From assembly GCA_964490845.1 (NCBI GenBank), contig CAZBED010000001.1, positions 124,001 through 188,000 of the forward strand: 64,000 bases of DNA. Reading direction: 5' to 3'. Shown piece after piece: positions 36,204 to 45,045 of this stretch. The first letter of the stretch is position 1. Each line of letters opens with the position of its first letter. The translations under genes and the position numbers were made by a program. The DNA is from JADJSS01 sp964490845 (GTDB lineage: Bacteria; Bacteroidota; Bacteroidia; Chitinophagales; JADIYW01). Below the pieces are notes generated by a model. The model had not been told where the DNA came from and did not search any database. It saw only the letters and a program-made list of their open reading frames with translations.

Positions 36204-36371
36204 ATGGAAAACAAACCGGTTAAAGATGTTGATTACTATTTAGATGAAATCGGCAGAATGGTATTCACGGAAACCTATCATCTGAAACGCGGTTACTGTT
36301 GTGGAAACGACTGCAAACATTGTCCGTGGAAAGATGAAAGTGAACTGGAGTCCATAGTCGATGGTCAATAG
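36204..36371 (+). CDS. DUF5522-like Cys-rich small protein
   Basis: 55 aa from ATG 36204. The pattern 'YYLDEIGRMVFTETYHLKRG' followed by YCCGNDCKHCPW is that of the DUF5522 family, short Bacteroidota proteins with a CCx4CxxC cluster that probably binds a metal or an iron-sulphur cluster. Four Cys are at residues 34, 35, 39 and 42. The last residues (SIVDGQ) and the TAG are encoded by a dispersed word repeat that begins around 36351, so the C-terminus may have been replaced by repeat sequence. It follows prfB by 56 bp on the same strand. Confidence 0.82.
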   Translation: MENKPVKDVDYYLDEIGRMVFTETYHLKRGYCCGNDCKHCPWKDESELESIVDGQ

Positions 36372-36445
36372 TCGATGGTCGATGGATTATAGTCAATAGT
36401 TGATGGACTATGGACTATGGACTATGGACTATAAGCTAATAACAA
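36351..36445. repeat. Low-complexity word repeat (CTATGGACTATGGACTATGG type)
   Basis: Degenerate repeats of tccatagtcgatggtcaatag, then four near-perfect copies of GGACTAT at 36405-36430. It overlaps the last codons of the DUF5522-like gene and ends just before the stop of the hydrolase at 36454. Confidence 0.88.
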
Positions 36446-36453
36446 TTGACCAA

Positions 36454-37419
36454 TCAAGCTCCTTTCAGAAAATAACTCACCAGTCTTTTCTCCAGCCAGT
36501 TGTGTTCAGCTTTCAGGTCTTCACAAAAACCAACATGTCCGCCGCCTACAGGAATTTCCAGATGAAAATATTTCGAGTGTTTAGCCACTTGAACCGGATA
36601 ACACTCCCTGGTTAGCAGCGGGTCATTATCGGTATTGATTAATAAAGTGGGCGTTTTTATTTTTTTCAGATACGTAGATGCCTGTACTGTCACATTATAA
36701 TCATGAATATTTTTAAAACCATGCATAGGCACAGTACAACGCTCCGTAAATTCCCATAAATTTTTCGCGTCCGCTATGTATTTATAATTCATCGCGTCCG
36801 GATAGCGGGATTGTTTCAGCAACACCTTATCCTTAACCTGTTTCGTAAAACGGCGCTCATAAATCTTATTCCATCCTTTTATCAGATGGGGAAACGATGT
36901 TTCGTAATGCAGCGGAACCGAAACAGCCACCGCTGAATCTATTGTATGAACATTATTCCATTTTTCTTCCCCTAAATATTTCAAGGTCAGATTGCCGCCC
37001 ATAGAAATGCCAATCAGATGATAATGATCGTATGCATTGATTTTTTGTATGTGTTCAATTACATAATTCAGGTCTTCTGTTTTACCGGAATGATAACCAA
37101 AAAACTGGCGATTATCTTCGCCGCTGCATCCTCTGTAATTCCAGACACAAACATCATAACCGTTTTTATTCAGAATTTTCACCAGTCCTTTTGCATACAC
37201 TCGCTGGGAGCTTCCTTCAAAGCCGTGGGAAATAATAATAAGCTGTTTGCTGCCAATCCGACTCCAGTCCAAATCCAGAAAATCGTCGTCCCAGGTCTCG
37301 ATTCGTTCGCGCTGATAGCTTACTCCATCGACCTGACGGTATAAATTAGGCACAATGGTTTGCAGATGCTTTGTATAAAGCCACTTCGGGGTTTTCAATA
37401 TGGGAGAAGACAAGAGCAT
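36454..37419 (-). CDS. YheT-type alpha/beta hydrolase
   Basis: 321 aa of the COG0429/YheT hydrolase family. N-terminal 'TKHLQTIVPNLYRQV' is the family's entry motif; 'IISHGFEGSSQRVYAKGL' is the oxyanion-hole turn; 'LIGISMGGNLTLKYLG' is the nucleophile elbow (Ser); 'LLINTDNDPLL' gives the acid and 'VGGGHVGFCE' the His. Natural substrates are unknown; relatives hydrolyse esters. The gene is followed on the same strand by nothing and preceded by another hydrolase (37438), 18 bp away, so the two probably form an operon. Confidence 0.9.
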   Translation of the reverse strand: MLLSSPILKTPKWLYTKHLQTIVPNLYRQVDGVSYQRERIETWDDDFLDLDWSRIGSKQLIIISHGFEGSSQRVYAKGLVKILNKNGYDVCVWNYRGCSGEDNRQFFGYHSGKTEDLNYVIEHIQKINAYDHYHLIGISMGGNLTLKYLGEEKWNNVHTIDSAVAVSVPLHYETSFPHLIKGWNKIYERRFTKQVKDKVLLKQSRYPDAMNYKYIADAKNLWEFTERCTVPMHGFKNIHDYNVTVQASTYLKKIKTPTLLINTDNDPLLTRECYPVQVAKHSKYFHLEIPVGGGHVGFCEDLKAEHNWLEKRLVSYFLKGA

Positions 37420-37437
37420 TTATGTTTCAGATACAAT

Positions 37438-38313
37438 TTATACATTCCTTGCGAAAAAGTCAAGCAGAAAACTGTTCACTTCATCCGGGCAGTCATTCTG
37501 TGTCCAGTGTGAGCAGTCTTTGATATATTTGATATCCAGCGCCGCGTTGATGTGTTGCTGGGTATTAAATGTCAGTTCTTTTCCCAGCGCCTTATCCCCT
37601 TCACCCCATATCAGCAGTGTCGGCGATTGTATTTTATTTTTAAAAATACTGACATTTGGCTTGGTCTGCAACATGGCTCGATAGTAGTTGATAGAACCCG
37701 TCAGAGCGCCTTTTTGTTCAAAGGCATGCACAAATTCATTTAAATCGGTATCCGAAAAATTTTCCTTATTGTACATCCATCCCCGTACAAACTGCTTGAA
37801 AAATAAAGGCAGGGCATAAGAATACAACAACTCGGGCAGCAGCGGAATCTGATGCATGAACATATACCAGCTGCGTACCAACTGTGAAGGGTTATCCCTG
37901 AAACTTTTCAGCATTTCTTTCGGGTGCGGGCAGTTCAGCACCGCCAGTTTTTCTGTCATCTCCGGATACATGGCTGCAAATGCCCACGCTACGGCTCCGC
38001 CCCAGTCGTGCCCCACGATAAACGCCTTATCAAAGCCCAGTTTCGGAATCAATGCCGCAATATCACCGGCCACCACATCTGTTTTATAATTGACCACCCC
38101 CTTGGGTTTATCGCTTAAATTAAAGCCACGCAAATCCGGCGCCACCACCGTATATTTCTCCGCCAATACAGGAATCTGATAACGCCAGGTATACCAAAAC
38201 TCGGGCCAGCCATGCAGCAGCACCACTAATTTCTTTCCGGTACCATGCCGGGCGATATGCAGTTTAATACCGTTTACTTCAACAAATTCATGTGCTATAG
38301 TTGTCGTATCCAT
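37438..38313 (-). CDS. Epoxide hydrolase/haloalkane dehalogenase-like alpha/beta hydrolase
   Basis: 291 aa. 'LLHGWPEFWYTWRYQIPVL' is the HGxP oxyanion motif of epoxide hydrolases; the nucleophile elbow is 'VGHDWGGAVAW' with Asp as nucleophile; the acid is in 'LLIWGEGDKAL' and the catalytic His in 'CSHWTQND'. A cap domain with several Trp and Tyr lies between. Epoxide hydrolase is more likely than dehalogenase from the HGWPE motif, but activity is not certain. Start ATG 38313. Upstream, 18 bp ahead of the YheT-like gene, same strand. Confidence 0.88.
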   Translation of the reverse strand: MDTTTIAHEFVEVNGIKLHIARHGTGKKLVVLLHGWPEFWYTWRYQIPVLAEKYTVVAPDLRGFNLSDKPKGVVNYKTDVVAGDIAALIPKLGFDKAFIVGHDWGGAVAWAFAAMYPEMTEKLAVLNCPHPKEMLKSFRDNPSQLVRSWYMFMHQIPLLPELLYSYALPLFFKQFVRGWMYNKENFSDTDLNEFVHAFEQKGALTGSINYYRAMLQTKPNVSIFKNKIQSPTLLIWGEGDKALGKELTFNTQQHINAALDIKYIKDCSHWTQNDCPDEVNSFLLDFFARNV

Positions 38314-38398
38314 TTTACTGTATTTTGAATGAGCGTAAAAGTAAATTTAATCATTATATTTATCAAACAAGCGACATATAATTTTCAATAATTCACTT

Positions 38399-39418
38399 AT
38401 GCAACACGAAATCACCCAAGCCGGAAACCTTTTGAAGGAGGATGGCAGACTGGCACAAAAAGGCTGGGCAAGAGATTTACTGATAAACTACCGGCGCGAT
38501 GCTATCAAAGCCTCCAAACTTCGCATTAAAGAATGGGACTATTATTGCATTCTGCAGGAAGATTTCGGCATTGCGCTCACCGTGGCGGATAATTCCTATA
38601 TGGCGTTGTATGCCGTCAATGTTTTTGATTTTATTCAAAACAAAGAAATCACGGATATGGTCATCGTTCCGTTTACGATGGGAAAACTAAATCTGCCTTC
38701 ACATTCCGCTTACGGCGATACGATAGTGCAACACAAAAAAGTGCAGATGGCTTTCGTGCATAAAGATGGAAGACGGCAACTGGATTTTAATTTTCCGTCG
38801 TTTAACAAAGGAAAAGGCATTAATGGAAGCATCACCCTGACACCGCTGAACAAAGACAGCATGGTGATTGCCACCCCCTGGAAAGAAGACCCGCTGGCAT
38901 TCTACTATAACCAAAAAATCAACTGTCTGGCAGCAGCCGGTTCTTTTACATTTGGCAAAGAAACACATGTATTCCTTCCTGAAAAAGCGATGGGTGTTCT
39001 GGACTGGGGACGCGGCGTATGGACCTATAAGAACCGCTGGTACTGGGGCTCCGCTTCGGGCTATGTAGATGGAAAACCTTTTGGATTTAATATCGGGTAC
39101 GGGTTTGGCGATACATCAGCTGCCACCGAAAACATGTTGCTGTATAAGGGCGTTGCGCACAAACTGGATGAAGTAACATTTCATATTAATACAAATGATT
39201 ACATGCAACCCTGGAAATTCAGCAGTAATGACGGGCGTTTTGAACTCGATTTTGAACCGGCTATTGATCGTTACTCTAACACAAACCTGTTGTTGCTGCA
39301 ATCCAAACAACATCAGGTATTCGGTTATTTCACCGGCAAAGTAATACTGGATGACGGCACGGTACTGGCGATTGAACGGCTTCTTGGATTTGCGGAGGAC
39401 GTGTTGAACAGATGGTAG
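38399..39418 (+). CDS. DUF2804 family protein
   Basis: 339 aa, no signal peptide. 'MGVLDWGRGVWTYKNRWYWG' followed by SASGYVDG and 'FGFNIGYGFGDTSAATENML' is the diagnostic core of DUF2804, a beta-rich family related to lipocalin-like/AttH folds. N-terminal 'GRLAQKGWARDLLINYRRD' is also typical. Function unknown. Divergent from the epoxide-hydrolase-like gene across an 85-bp gap; no further operon partner. Confidence 0.88.
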   Translation: MQHEITQAGNLLKEDGRLAQKGWARDLLINYRRDAIKASKLRIKEWDYYCILQEDFGIALTVADNSYMALYAVNVFDFIQNKEITDMVIVPFTMGKLNLPSHSAYGDTIVQHKKVQMAFVHKDGRRQLDFNFPSFNKGKGINGSITLTPLNKDSMVIATPWKEDPLAFYYNQKINCLAAAGSFTFGKETHVFLPEKAMGVLDWGRGVWTYKNRWYWGSASGYVDGKPFGFNIGYGFGDTSAATENMLLYKGVAHKLDEVTFHINTNDYMQPWKFSSNDGRFELDFEPAIDRYSNTNLLLLQSKQHQVFGYFTGKVILDDGTVLAIERLLGFAEDVLNRW

Positions 39419-39771
39419 AAGCAGGGCTGACCTGGCATACTATATGAAAACATTTCAGAGCATATGTAAGCCTCCCTGTTCATAGTGCCACTCAATATTA
39501 GACAATTTCGTTTGAAATTACCGGATCGACAGATGTTAATGAGTAGACAAACAAATAAAAAAGGAGTGCTAACAGCACCTAAAACCAATGCGAGGCGACG
39601 GAATTTCATGTGCCGAACTTTCAGCGGCAAATATGCGTTTGGCGCGTTCAGCAATTAATGGAATTATTTATTAAGTTTGTAAACAAAGAACGGAAATTGC
39701 AAGTAAAGCCGCACTGGCTTTAGCGACAAACGTTGTTGGCTAATTTGATTCACTCATTAAACAACAATAAT
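39419..39771. other. 353-bp intergenic region with hairpin and AACGTTGT motif
   Basis: No supported gene. A frame on the minus strand (39325-39654) is open but overlaps the DUF2804 gene and has no start signal. Near the end, a hairpin AAAGCC/GGCTTT with loop GCACT (39706-39722) precedes AACGTTGT at 39729-39736. The same 8-mer occurs at 41492-41499, on the other side of the sterol-desaturase-like gene. Confidence 0.5.
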
Positions 39772-40557
39772 ATGATTGACAAATTAATGAACCTCCCCAA
39801 TCCTCTTCAGATTTTGATGGACCCGGCATCCATCATTGCAATAAGCATTTTTCTCGTACTTATGCTTGCAGAAGAACTGTTTCCGGGCAGGCCTTTACCA
39901 AAAATCAAAAACTGGAAAATAAAAGGAATTTTCGCTTTTGTAATTTATTTTTTCCTGTCAACCTATCTTCCCATGTTTTGGAATGATACGCTTGCAAAAT
40001 ATCAACTGTTTGAAATGTCATTCCTTGGAGATTTCGGAGGAGCAATGGCCGCATTATTGATTTATGAATTTGGAGTGTATGTCTGGCATCGGTCAATGCA
40101 CAAGAGCAATATCCTTTGGCGGGTATTTCATCAGATGCATCATAGTGCAGAACGAGTGGATACTTATGGGGCTTTCTTTTTTAGTCCCATGGACATGATT
40201 GGATTCACTTTCCTGACAAGTTTGGCATTGGTTGTTGCAGGAGGATTTACAGTTCAGGCGACTATTTATGCAATTTATGGCGCTACATTTCTCGCAGTAA
40301 TTCAACATGCAAACATAAAGACACCACAATGGATGGGTTATTTTTTCCAAAGACCTGAATCACATTCAATACATCATGCAAAAGGGGTTCACGCATACAA
40401 TTACTCTGACCTTCCTATATTTGATATTATTCTTGGCACTTTTAATAACCCTAAGGATTTTGCTGACGAAACAGGATTTTACAATGGAGCATCAAATAGA
40501 ATAAGCGAAATGCTGGCTTTTAAAGATATCAATCTTAATCAGAAAACACTTCAATGA
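39772..40557 (+). CDS. Sterol desaturase/fatty acid hydroxylase family membrane protein
   Basis: 261 aa from ATG 39772 (an upstream TTG at 39733 is unlikely). Three to four membrane helices alternate with the His boxes of the di-iron fatty acid hydroxylase superfamily: 'WHRSMHKSN', 'RVFHQMHHSAE' and 'ESHSIHHAKG'. These bind two irons and hydroxylate or desaturate lipids. The substrate is unknown. The gene stands alone between two gene-poor stretches with unusual repeats, which is different from the compact surroundings. Confidence 0.9.
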   Translation: MIDKLMNLPNPLQILMDPASIIAISIFLVLMLAEELFPGRPLPKIKNWKIKGIFAFVIYFFLSTYLPMFWNDTLAKYQLFEMSFLGDFGGAMAALLIYEFGVYVWHRSMHKSNILWRVFHQMHHSAERVDTYGAFFFSPMDMIGFTFLTSLALVVAGGFTVQATIYAIYGATFLAVIQHANIKTPQWMGYFFQRPESHSIHHAKGVHAYNYSDLPIFDIILGTFNNPKDFADETGFYNGASNRISEMLAFKDINLNQKTLQ

Positions 40558-40701
40558 AAGATATAAATCAGCCACTAACACGGGTAGCCGTTCCACCTAA
40601 GGCGGACAGGTGCGTAACTAACTAAAAAATATTTTTTCAATTTCAGCGGTTTTTTCTTTCAACTTCTATAAATTGAAGATACATTTCAGATAACCTTTGC
40701 T

Positions 40702-40945
40702 ATTCAAAAGATACCTCACTACGTTCGGTGGGACAGAATAGGTGGTAATCAATTGATGATAAATGGTGTTGAGATTCCCGCTTCTGCGAGAATGACTGCT
40801 TACCGTGTTCGCCATGTATATGACAAACCCAACCCCGTCCTGTCGACCGCAGGGAGACAACCTTTGAGCGCACCGCACCTACGTTTCTGCAACACATTTT
40901 GGATATCCTTCGCTATTCAAAAGATACCTCACTACGTTCGATGTG
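40702..40945. repeat. Two direct copies of a ~38-bp element
   Basis: tattcaaaagatacctcact then acgttcg occurs at about 40702-40735 and again at 40915-40945, with small differences at the edges (ctttgc/cttcgc, gtggg/atgtg). Confidence 0.8.
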
Positions 40946-41422
40946 TCCTGGCGTTAAATATAATCTTGTTTTTAAGACACCAACCTCCCCCTTTATCCAC
41001 CACCAAAGGGGGAAAGCGGACAGTGCTTATTTTTCAGTTGGAGTGTTTATCCCACAACCGGTCTTAGCGGGACTTTAAGACCAAAAATAAATACCATGCG
41101 CGGCAACAAAAAAATGTGCATAAAATGTGTATTGTATATTGTGTGGTATGTGCATTTCTATGTGCAAAGTAAAGTGCATAAATACACAAAAAAAAGCTCG
41201 GAATTTATTTGACAATTCGCCGAATTGAATGTAAGTTTACTATACGTTATTTGAACGCCGAAAAAGTGAGGGAAGTGAAAGATATAAGGCGGTGTAACAG
41301 CCGGTGAAACTTTCAGCTGAGGGATAGGGTCAAATCTATTTTTTTCAGACACAATGGGCGGAAAAAGGAACGAGATTGACAGAATAAATTTCGGTAAAAG
41401 GAAATGAAACTGTTTAATTGAG

Positions 41423-41460
41423 AAGACAAGGTTTTAATCGGCTTTGTCTTTTTTTTTGCC
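41423..41460 (+). terminator. Orphan intrinsic terminator
   Basis: AAGACAAGG (41423-41431) pairs with CTTTGTCTT (41442-41450) with one G-T pair, loop of 10, followed by TTTTTTTTG. Strong in sequence, but the nearest plus-strand gene ends 865 bp upstream. Confidence 0.75.
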
Positions 41461-41526
41461 TATAGGCGAAGTATAAGTGCTCAAAGTTTCCAACGTTGTA
41501 GTTAAACAGAATATTTTTAGCATATA

Positions 41527-43173
41527 CTACTGATGTAATGCCACCCTCAATAAATTCCTCAGTGCTCTTACCCGTTTGATTTTTATCCTTGGTTTTAGTT
41601 CATAGTGCTTGGGAATAAAGCCGTCCGCCAAATGATAGGAACAGATGGTGTTTCCATATTTATCAATCGCTGATAACTTTACGGCTTCTTTACCGAATAC
41701 TTCCACTTTACCGAATGCATCATTAAAATTGGCATTGCCTATCCCCTGGCCGCCCCGGTTCCACAAATTCAGATGCAGGTTATTCTGTATGATGGCCGCC
41801 AGTCTGGAATTTTTCTGCGCCAGTCCGCCCGCCATCAGTTCCGGAAAGCCGGCATTTTTACCATCATCAATTGCTGCCGTATGCGCATCCCCACTGAGGA
41901 CAACCACATTCTTAATCTTGTTATCATGACAGAAATTAAGCAATTTCGTTTGAGTTTCAGGAAAGGCAAACCACATAGTCGCCAGCGATGCCGCAATGTA
42001 AGAACCGTTCATGCCATTGGGCAATATCCGCTTTTGTGCACGCACACACATATCCAGCACTATTTTGTATGATTGATTAAATGTAACTCCGCTAACTATA
42101 AATTTCCAGTCGGCTTTGGAGTTTTGAAGTTTTGCCAGCAACCAATTTAGCTGAGCAGAGTCCAGAAGGGCATGGCCCTTCGGCACTTTATACTTCCATT
42201 TGCCATTTTTTGTTTTTCGAAAAACTTCCGAATTAGGAGAACGTGTGGAGCGCGTATCCAGAAAAAACAGTTCTGTATTGCCATACACAAAGGAATGATA
42301 AGCCTGATTGTCCACCTCCTGATAAGCCGGAAAGAATGTATACAATCCCTGTATCGCTGTTTCTCTTAGAGAATCCGGATACGGAATTTCATTGATGTCC
42401 GTTACAGAGCCGGACATTTTCAACTCAGTATAGGAATGTTTGGAAAAATCATCCTGAACACCGTCTTCATCGTCAAACACAAAATCCATGGGTGTCGTTT
42501 CCAGCAGCTTTTTCAGATTGGGCATTGCATAGCGTTTCTGATAAAGTTCCTGCTGATGGTCCAGGCTTTCATTGTAATAAAACTTATCCTCCTTAAAATT
42601 ATCAGGATACAGCCAATCTCCTAAATGCAAAAAAAAAGCAGGCTCCTGTTTTTGCATTTCAACAAAGATAGAATCATTGTGATGCTGTTCCGTACAGGAG
42701 CCCAATGTGAAGGAAAAATTAGCCGGCAGGTAATTTTTCGGAAATGTCTTAAATGAACCTGTTTTTTCATCATTGCCATAACTTACCAGGTAATAATACT
42801 TCGTATCTGGCAACAGGAAATCCATTTTGAACAGACTGACTTTACTGGCGGTATCCGCACCTTTAAAGTTTATAATTAATGAATTGTCTGAATTAGCATC
42901 GGAATTGATTTTTCCGTTTTCGAGCAAAATGGGTTCATTAGAAATTTTAATAAAACCCTCTGCATAAGCATCTGCGAGAAAAAGTAAATTGGCGGAAGAA
43001 TCGGTCACTGCTCCGATAACCGGGCCGGCGATAATCGTTTGAGAAAATGAGTGGAAACTTAAAATAATCAAAAACAAAGATAACACATACCCTTTCTGCC
43101 GACAGGCGAACTTAATATCTCTCTCCAGAAGGGAATTATGGACAATACGTCTCTTTGGATATACCGAATACAT
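41527..43173 (-). CDS. PhoD-like alkaline phosphatase D family protein
   Basis: About 548 aa. A hydrophobic export segment (VLSLFLIILSFHSFS) is followed by an N-terminal fibronectin-like strand domain ('LLPDTKYYYLVSYG', 'GSFKTFP') and the metallophosphatase core: 'LGSCTEQ', 'FFLHLGDWLYPDN', 'DFVFDDEDG', 'VSGVTFNQSY' and 'VVVLSGDAHTAAID'. These bind Ca/Fe in PhoD. Cell location: periplasm or outside. The start is uncertain: ATG 43173 gives a long pre-leader; GTG 43086, just before the hydrophobic segment, would give a compact signal peptide; a GTG at 43215 lies in a repeat. Confidence 0.85.
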   Translation of the reverse strand: MYSVYPKRRIVHNSLLERDIKFACRQKGYVLSLFLIILSFHSFSQTIIAGPVIGAVTDSSANLLFLADAYAEGFIKISNEPILLENGKINSDANSDNSLIINFKGADTASKVSLFKMDFLLPDTKYYYLVSYGNDEKTGSFKTFPKNYLPANFSFTLGSCTEQHHNDSIFVEMQKQEPAFFLHLGDWLYPDNFKEDKFYYNESLDHQQELYQKRYAMPNLKKLLETTPMDFVFDDEDGVQDDFSKHSYTELKMSGSVTDINEIPYPDSLRETAIQGLYTFFPAYQEVDNQAYHSFVYGNTELFFLDTRSTRSPNSEVFRKTKNGKWKYKVPKGHALLDSAQLNWLLAKLQNSKADWKFIVSGVTFNQSYKIVLDMCVRAQKRILPNGMNGSYIAASLATMWFAFPETQTKLLNFCHDNKIKNVVVLSGDAHTAAIDDGKNAGFPELMAGGLAQKNSRLAAIIQNNLHLNLWNRGGQGIGNANFNDAFGKVEVFGKEAVKLSAIDKYGNTICSYHLADGFIPKHYELKPRIKIKRVRALRNLLRVALHQ

Positions 43174-43198
43174 ATTTTGTAATTGCTGTAAAAAATCT

Positions 43199-43229
43199 AA
43201 ATACTCACTACTCACTACTCACTACTTTC
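43199..43229. repeat. ACTCACT/ACTACTC word repeat between divergent genes
   Basis: About four copies of the 8-mer TACTCACT or ACTCACTA in tandem. It sits between the PhoD-like gene and the sulfotransferase gene, just before the -7 box of the latter. Confidence 0.8.
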
Positions 43230-43231
43230 CT

Positions 43232-43239
43232 TACTTTTG
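43232..43239 (+). promoter_or_regulatory. -7 element of the sulfotransferase gene
   Basis: TACTTTTG matches TAnnTTTG. An in-frame TAA at 43242 lies between it and the start, so translation must begin at TTG 43257, 17 nt after the box. Confidence 0.65.
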
Positions 43240-43256
43240 CATAAATCTATAAAAAT

Positions 43257-44276
43257 TTGGCCTTTCCCGATAAAATAATTTTCATAGTTGGCAACTCACG
43301 CAGCGGTACCACGATGATGCTCCGTATTTTTAATAATCATCCGCAACTGATGGTGCTGAACGAACTGCATTTCTTTGAGCAACTGTGGGCACCGGAAGAC
43401 AAAGGGAAAACCATCACCAATGCACAGGCTATTGAATTAGCGGCTCAATTAATACTTACACAGCGTGTAGGTTATATGACACATGATCAGAATTTTGCGA
43501 AATTCAATGATGAAGCCGCCGTTCTCGTCAATGAAATTGGGAAAGTATCACTCACAGCGGAAGATGTCTTCCAGCATTTCACCAAACGGGAAGTCGCTTT
43601 AAACGGTAAATCGGTGGTATGTGAAAAGACACCACAAAATGTTTTTTACCTGAAGGAGATTTTCGACTTGTATCCGAATGCGAGAATCATCAACATGGTG
43701 CGTGACCCGCGAGCTATCCTGTTATCACAAAAGAATAAATGGAACCGCCGCAACCTTGGTGGTAATTATATGACAAAACGGGAAGCCTTGCGATTGCGCA
43801 TCAATTATCATCCTATCACCATCAGCAAACTCTGGAACTCCGCTATCCATGCCGCCAATCAGTTCAAAAATGATAGCCGTATGATTACGCTGCGCTTCGA
43901 AGATTTGCTGGAACAGCCGGAAGCCAGTTTACAGCGCGTTTGCCAGCACATCGGTGTTACCTTTGACTCCAATATGCTGAACATCACACAGGAAAGTTCT
44001 TCTATTGAAAAAGACACCAAGGAAATCGGATTCCGAAAAGAACGCGCCGGCAACTGGAAAAGAGGCGGACTTAATACCACTGAACGATGGATTTGCCAGC
44101 AAATATGTGCGGCTGACTTACAACAACAACACTATGAACCGGAAGAAATCCATCCGGATTATTTACTGTTGTTATATTACTACATAAGTTTTCCGGTAAA
44201 AATCATGCTGGCATTATGGATGAATTTAAATCGAATGAAAAATATTTTGGAGACACTAAAACGAAGAATGAGGTGA
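43257..44276 (+). CDS. Sulfotransferase family protein
   Basis: 339 aa. The PAPS 5'-phosphosulfate loop is 'IVGNSRSGTTMMLRIF' (residues 10-25), and the 3'-phosphate site is 'NARIINMVRDPRAILLS', the RDPR motif of the family. The start is TTG at 43257 because an in-frame stop at 43242 and the P-loop at residue 12 leave no alternative. The C-terminal part has a hydrophobic stretch ('YLLLLYYYISFPVKIMLALW') that may attach it to the membrane. It is followed 10 bp later by a WecG/TagA glycosyltransferase, so it probably sulfates a surface polysaccharide or lipid-linked sugar. Confidence 0.87.
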   Translation: MAFPDKIIFIVGNSRSGTTMMLRIFNNHPQLMVLNELHFFEQLWAPEDKGKTITNAQAIELAAQLILTQRVGYMTHDQNFAKFNDEAAVLVNEIGKVSLTAEDVFQHFTKREVALNGKSVVCEKTPQNVFYLKEIFDLYPNARIINMVRDPRAILLSQKNKWNRRNLGGNYMTKREALRLRINYHPITISKLWNSAIHAANQFKNDSRMITLRFEDLLEQPEASLQRVCQHIGVTFDSNMLNITQESSSIEKDTKEIGFRKERAGNWKRGGLNTTERWICQQICAADLQQQHYEPEEIHPDYLLLLYYYISFPVKIMLALWMNLNRMKNILETLKRRMR

Positions 44277-44286
44277 GTAATTTAAT

Positions 44287-45045
44287 ATGATAAACACTCA
44301 ACACATATTCAATCTTGATTTTGTAGCCGCAGATAATTTTGACGAAATTATAGACTCAATCATACAACAACCTGCAGATAATATTGCATTTCCTGCAGTC
44401 ATTACACCGAACGTAGATTTGACGGTACATTTGAATAAAAACAAAGAACTGCTTCCTGTTTTTCAAAAATCAAGGTTTATCCTTCCGGACGGCGCACCTA
44501 TTATCTGGTTTTCCAAATTACTGGGAAGGCCGTTAAGAGCGCGACTGGCCGGCAGCGATTTGTTTCCGCTTATCTGGAGGGCAGGCATACATCATCAGAA
44601 GAAGATATTTTTAGTACTGCCGAATGAGGAAGTAAAAACAAAGCTGTCTCAGGAATATCCCGCAGCACGATTTTATATTCCACCGTTTTTTGAAGCTGAT
44701 AAAGAAGCCGTGGAAACGGAAGCGCAAAAAATATTCCCGCTCCTTCAGCAGCAACTACCTGATTTTGTATTTCTCGGCTTGCGTTATCCCAAACAGGAAA
44801 TGCTGATAGCAAACCTGCACGACAAAATCAAAGCAGCGGATATAAAGATGCCTTTATTTTTCAACCTTGGCGCCTCCTACGAGTTTTATACCGGTATGAA
44901 AAGCAGGGCGCCAAAATGGATGCAAAATAACGGACTGGAGTGGCTGCATCGTTTTTTAGCCGAACCCAAACGCACATTCAGGCGTTATTTTTGGGATGAT
45001 TTGTATATTTTTGTACTGTTCTTAAAAGAAGTATTCAGCCGATAG
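44287..45045 (+). CDS. WecG/TagA/CpsF family glycosyltransferase
   Basis: 252 aa. 'PAVITPNVDLTVHLNKN', 'FILPDGAPIIWFSKLLG' and 'RLAGSDLFPLIW' are the N-terminal signature of WecG/TagA enzymes; 'FVFLGLRYPKQEML' and the final 'QNNGLEWLHRFLAEPKRTFR' and RYFWDD are the C-terminal ones. The family adds N-acetylmannosamine-type sugars to undecaprenyl-linked acceptors at the inner membrane. Its TAG is embedded in a dispersed word repeat (45043-45104). Operon with the sulfotransferase. Confidence 0.92.
   Translation: MINTQHIFNLDFVAADNFDEIIDSIIQQPADNIAFPAVITPNVDLTVHLNKNKELLPVFQKSRFILPDGAPIIWFSKLLGRPLRARLAGSDLFPLIWRAGIHHQKKIFLVLPNEEVKTKLSQEYPAARFYIPPFFEADKEAVETEAQKIFPLLQQQLPDFVFLGLRYPKQEMLIANLHDKIKAADIKMPLFFNLGASYEFYTGMKSRAPKWMQNNGLEWLHRFLAEPKRTFRRYFWDDLYIFVLFLKEVFSR

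Larger units (their letters stand above)
40558..41526. other. 969-bp region without a supported protein gene
   Basis: Contains: a ~38-bp direct repeat (tattcaaaagatacctcact and acgttcg; 40702-40735 and 40915-40945); a hairpin CCCCCTTT/AAAGGGGG (40987-41012); four copies of GTGCA within 41111-41180; an orphan terminator at 41423-41460; and AACGTTGT at 41492-41499. Short open frames here have no start context or family resemblance. It may encode a non-coding RNA or be the remnant of a mobile segment. Confidence 0.6.

Noticed and set aside
39325..39654. Minus-strand frame of 109 aa covering the gap after the DUF2804 gene
   Set aside because: Half of it is antisense to DUF2804; there is no promoter or ribosome binding signal. 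It is kept only as a note that the gap may hold a repeated element.
41111..41180. Four GTGCA words, iteron-like
   Set aside because: Spacing is irregular (18-32 nt) and there is no replication initiator gene or other origin feature nearby.
43171..43215. Longest form of the PhoD-like protein, starting at GTG 43215
   Set aside because: The start would lie in the ACTCACT word repeat and adds residues that look non-coding.
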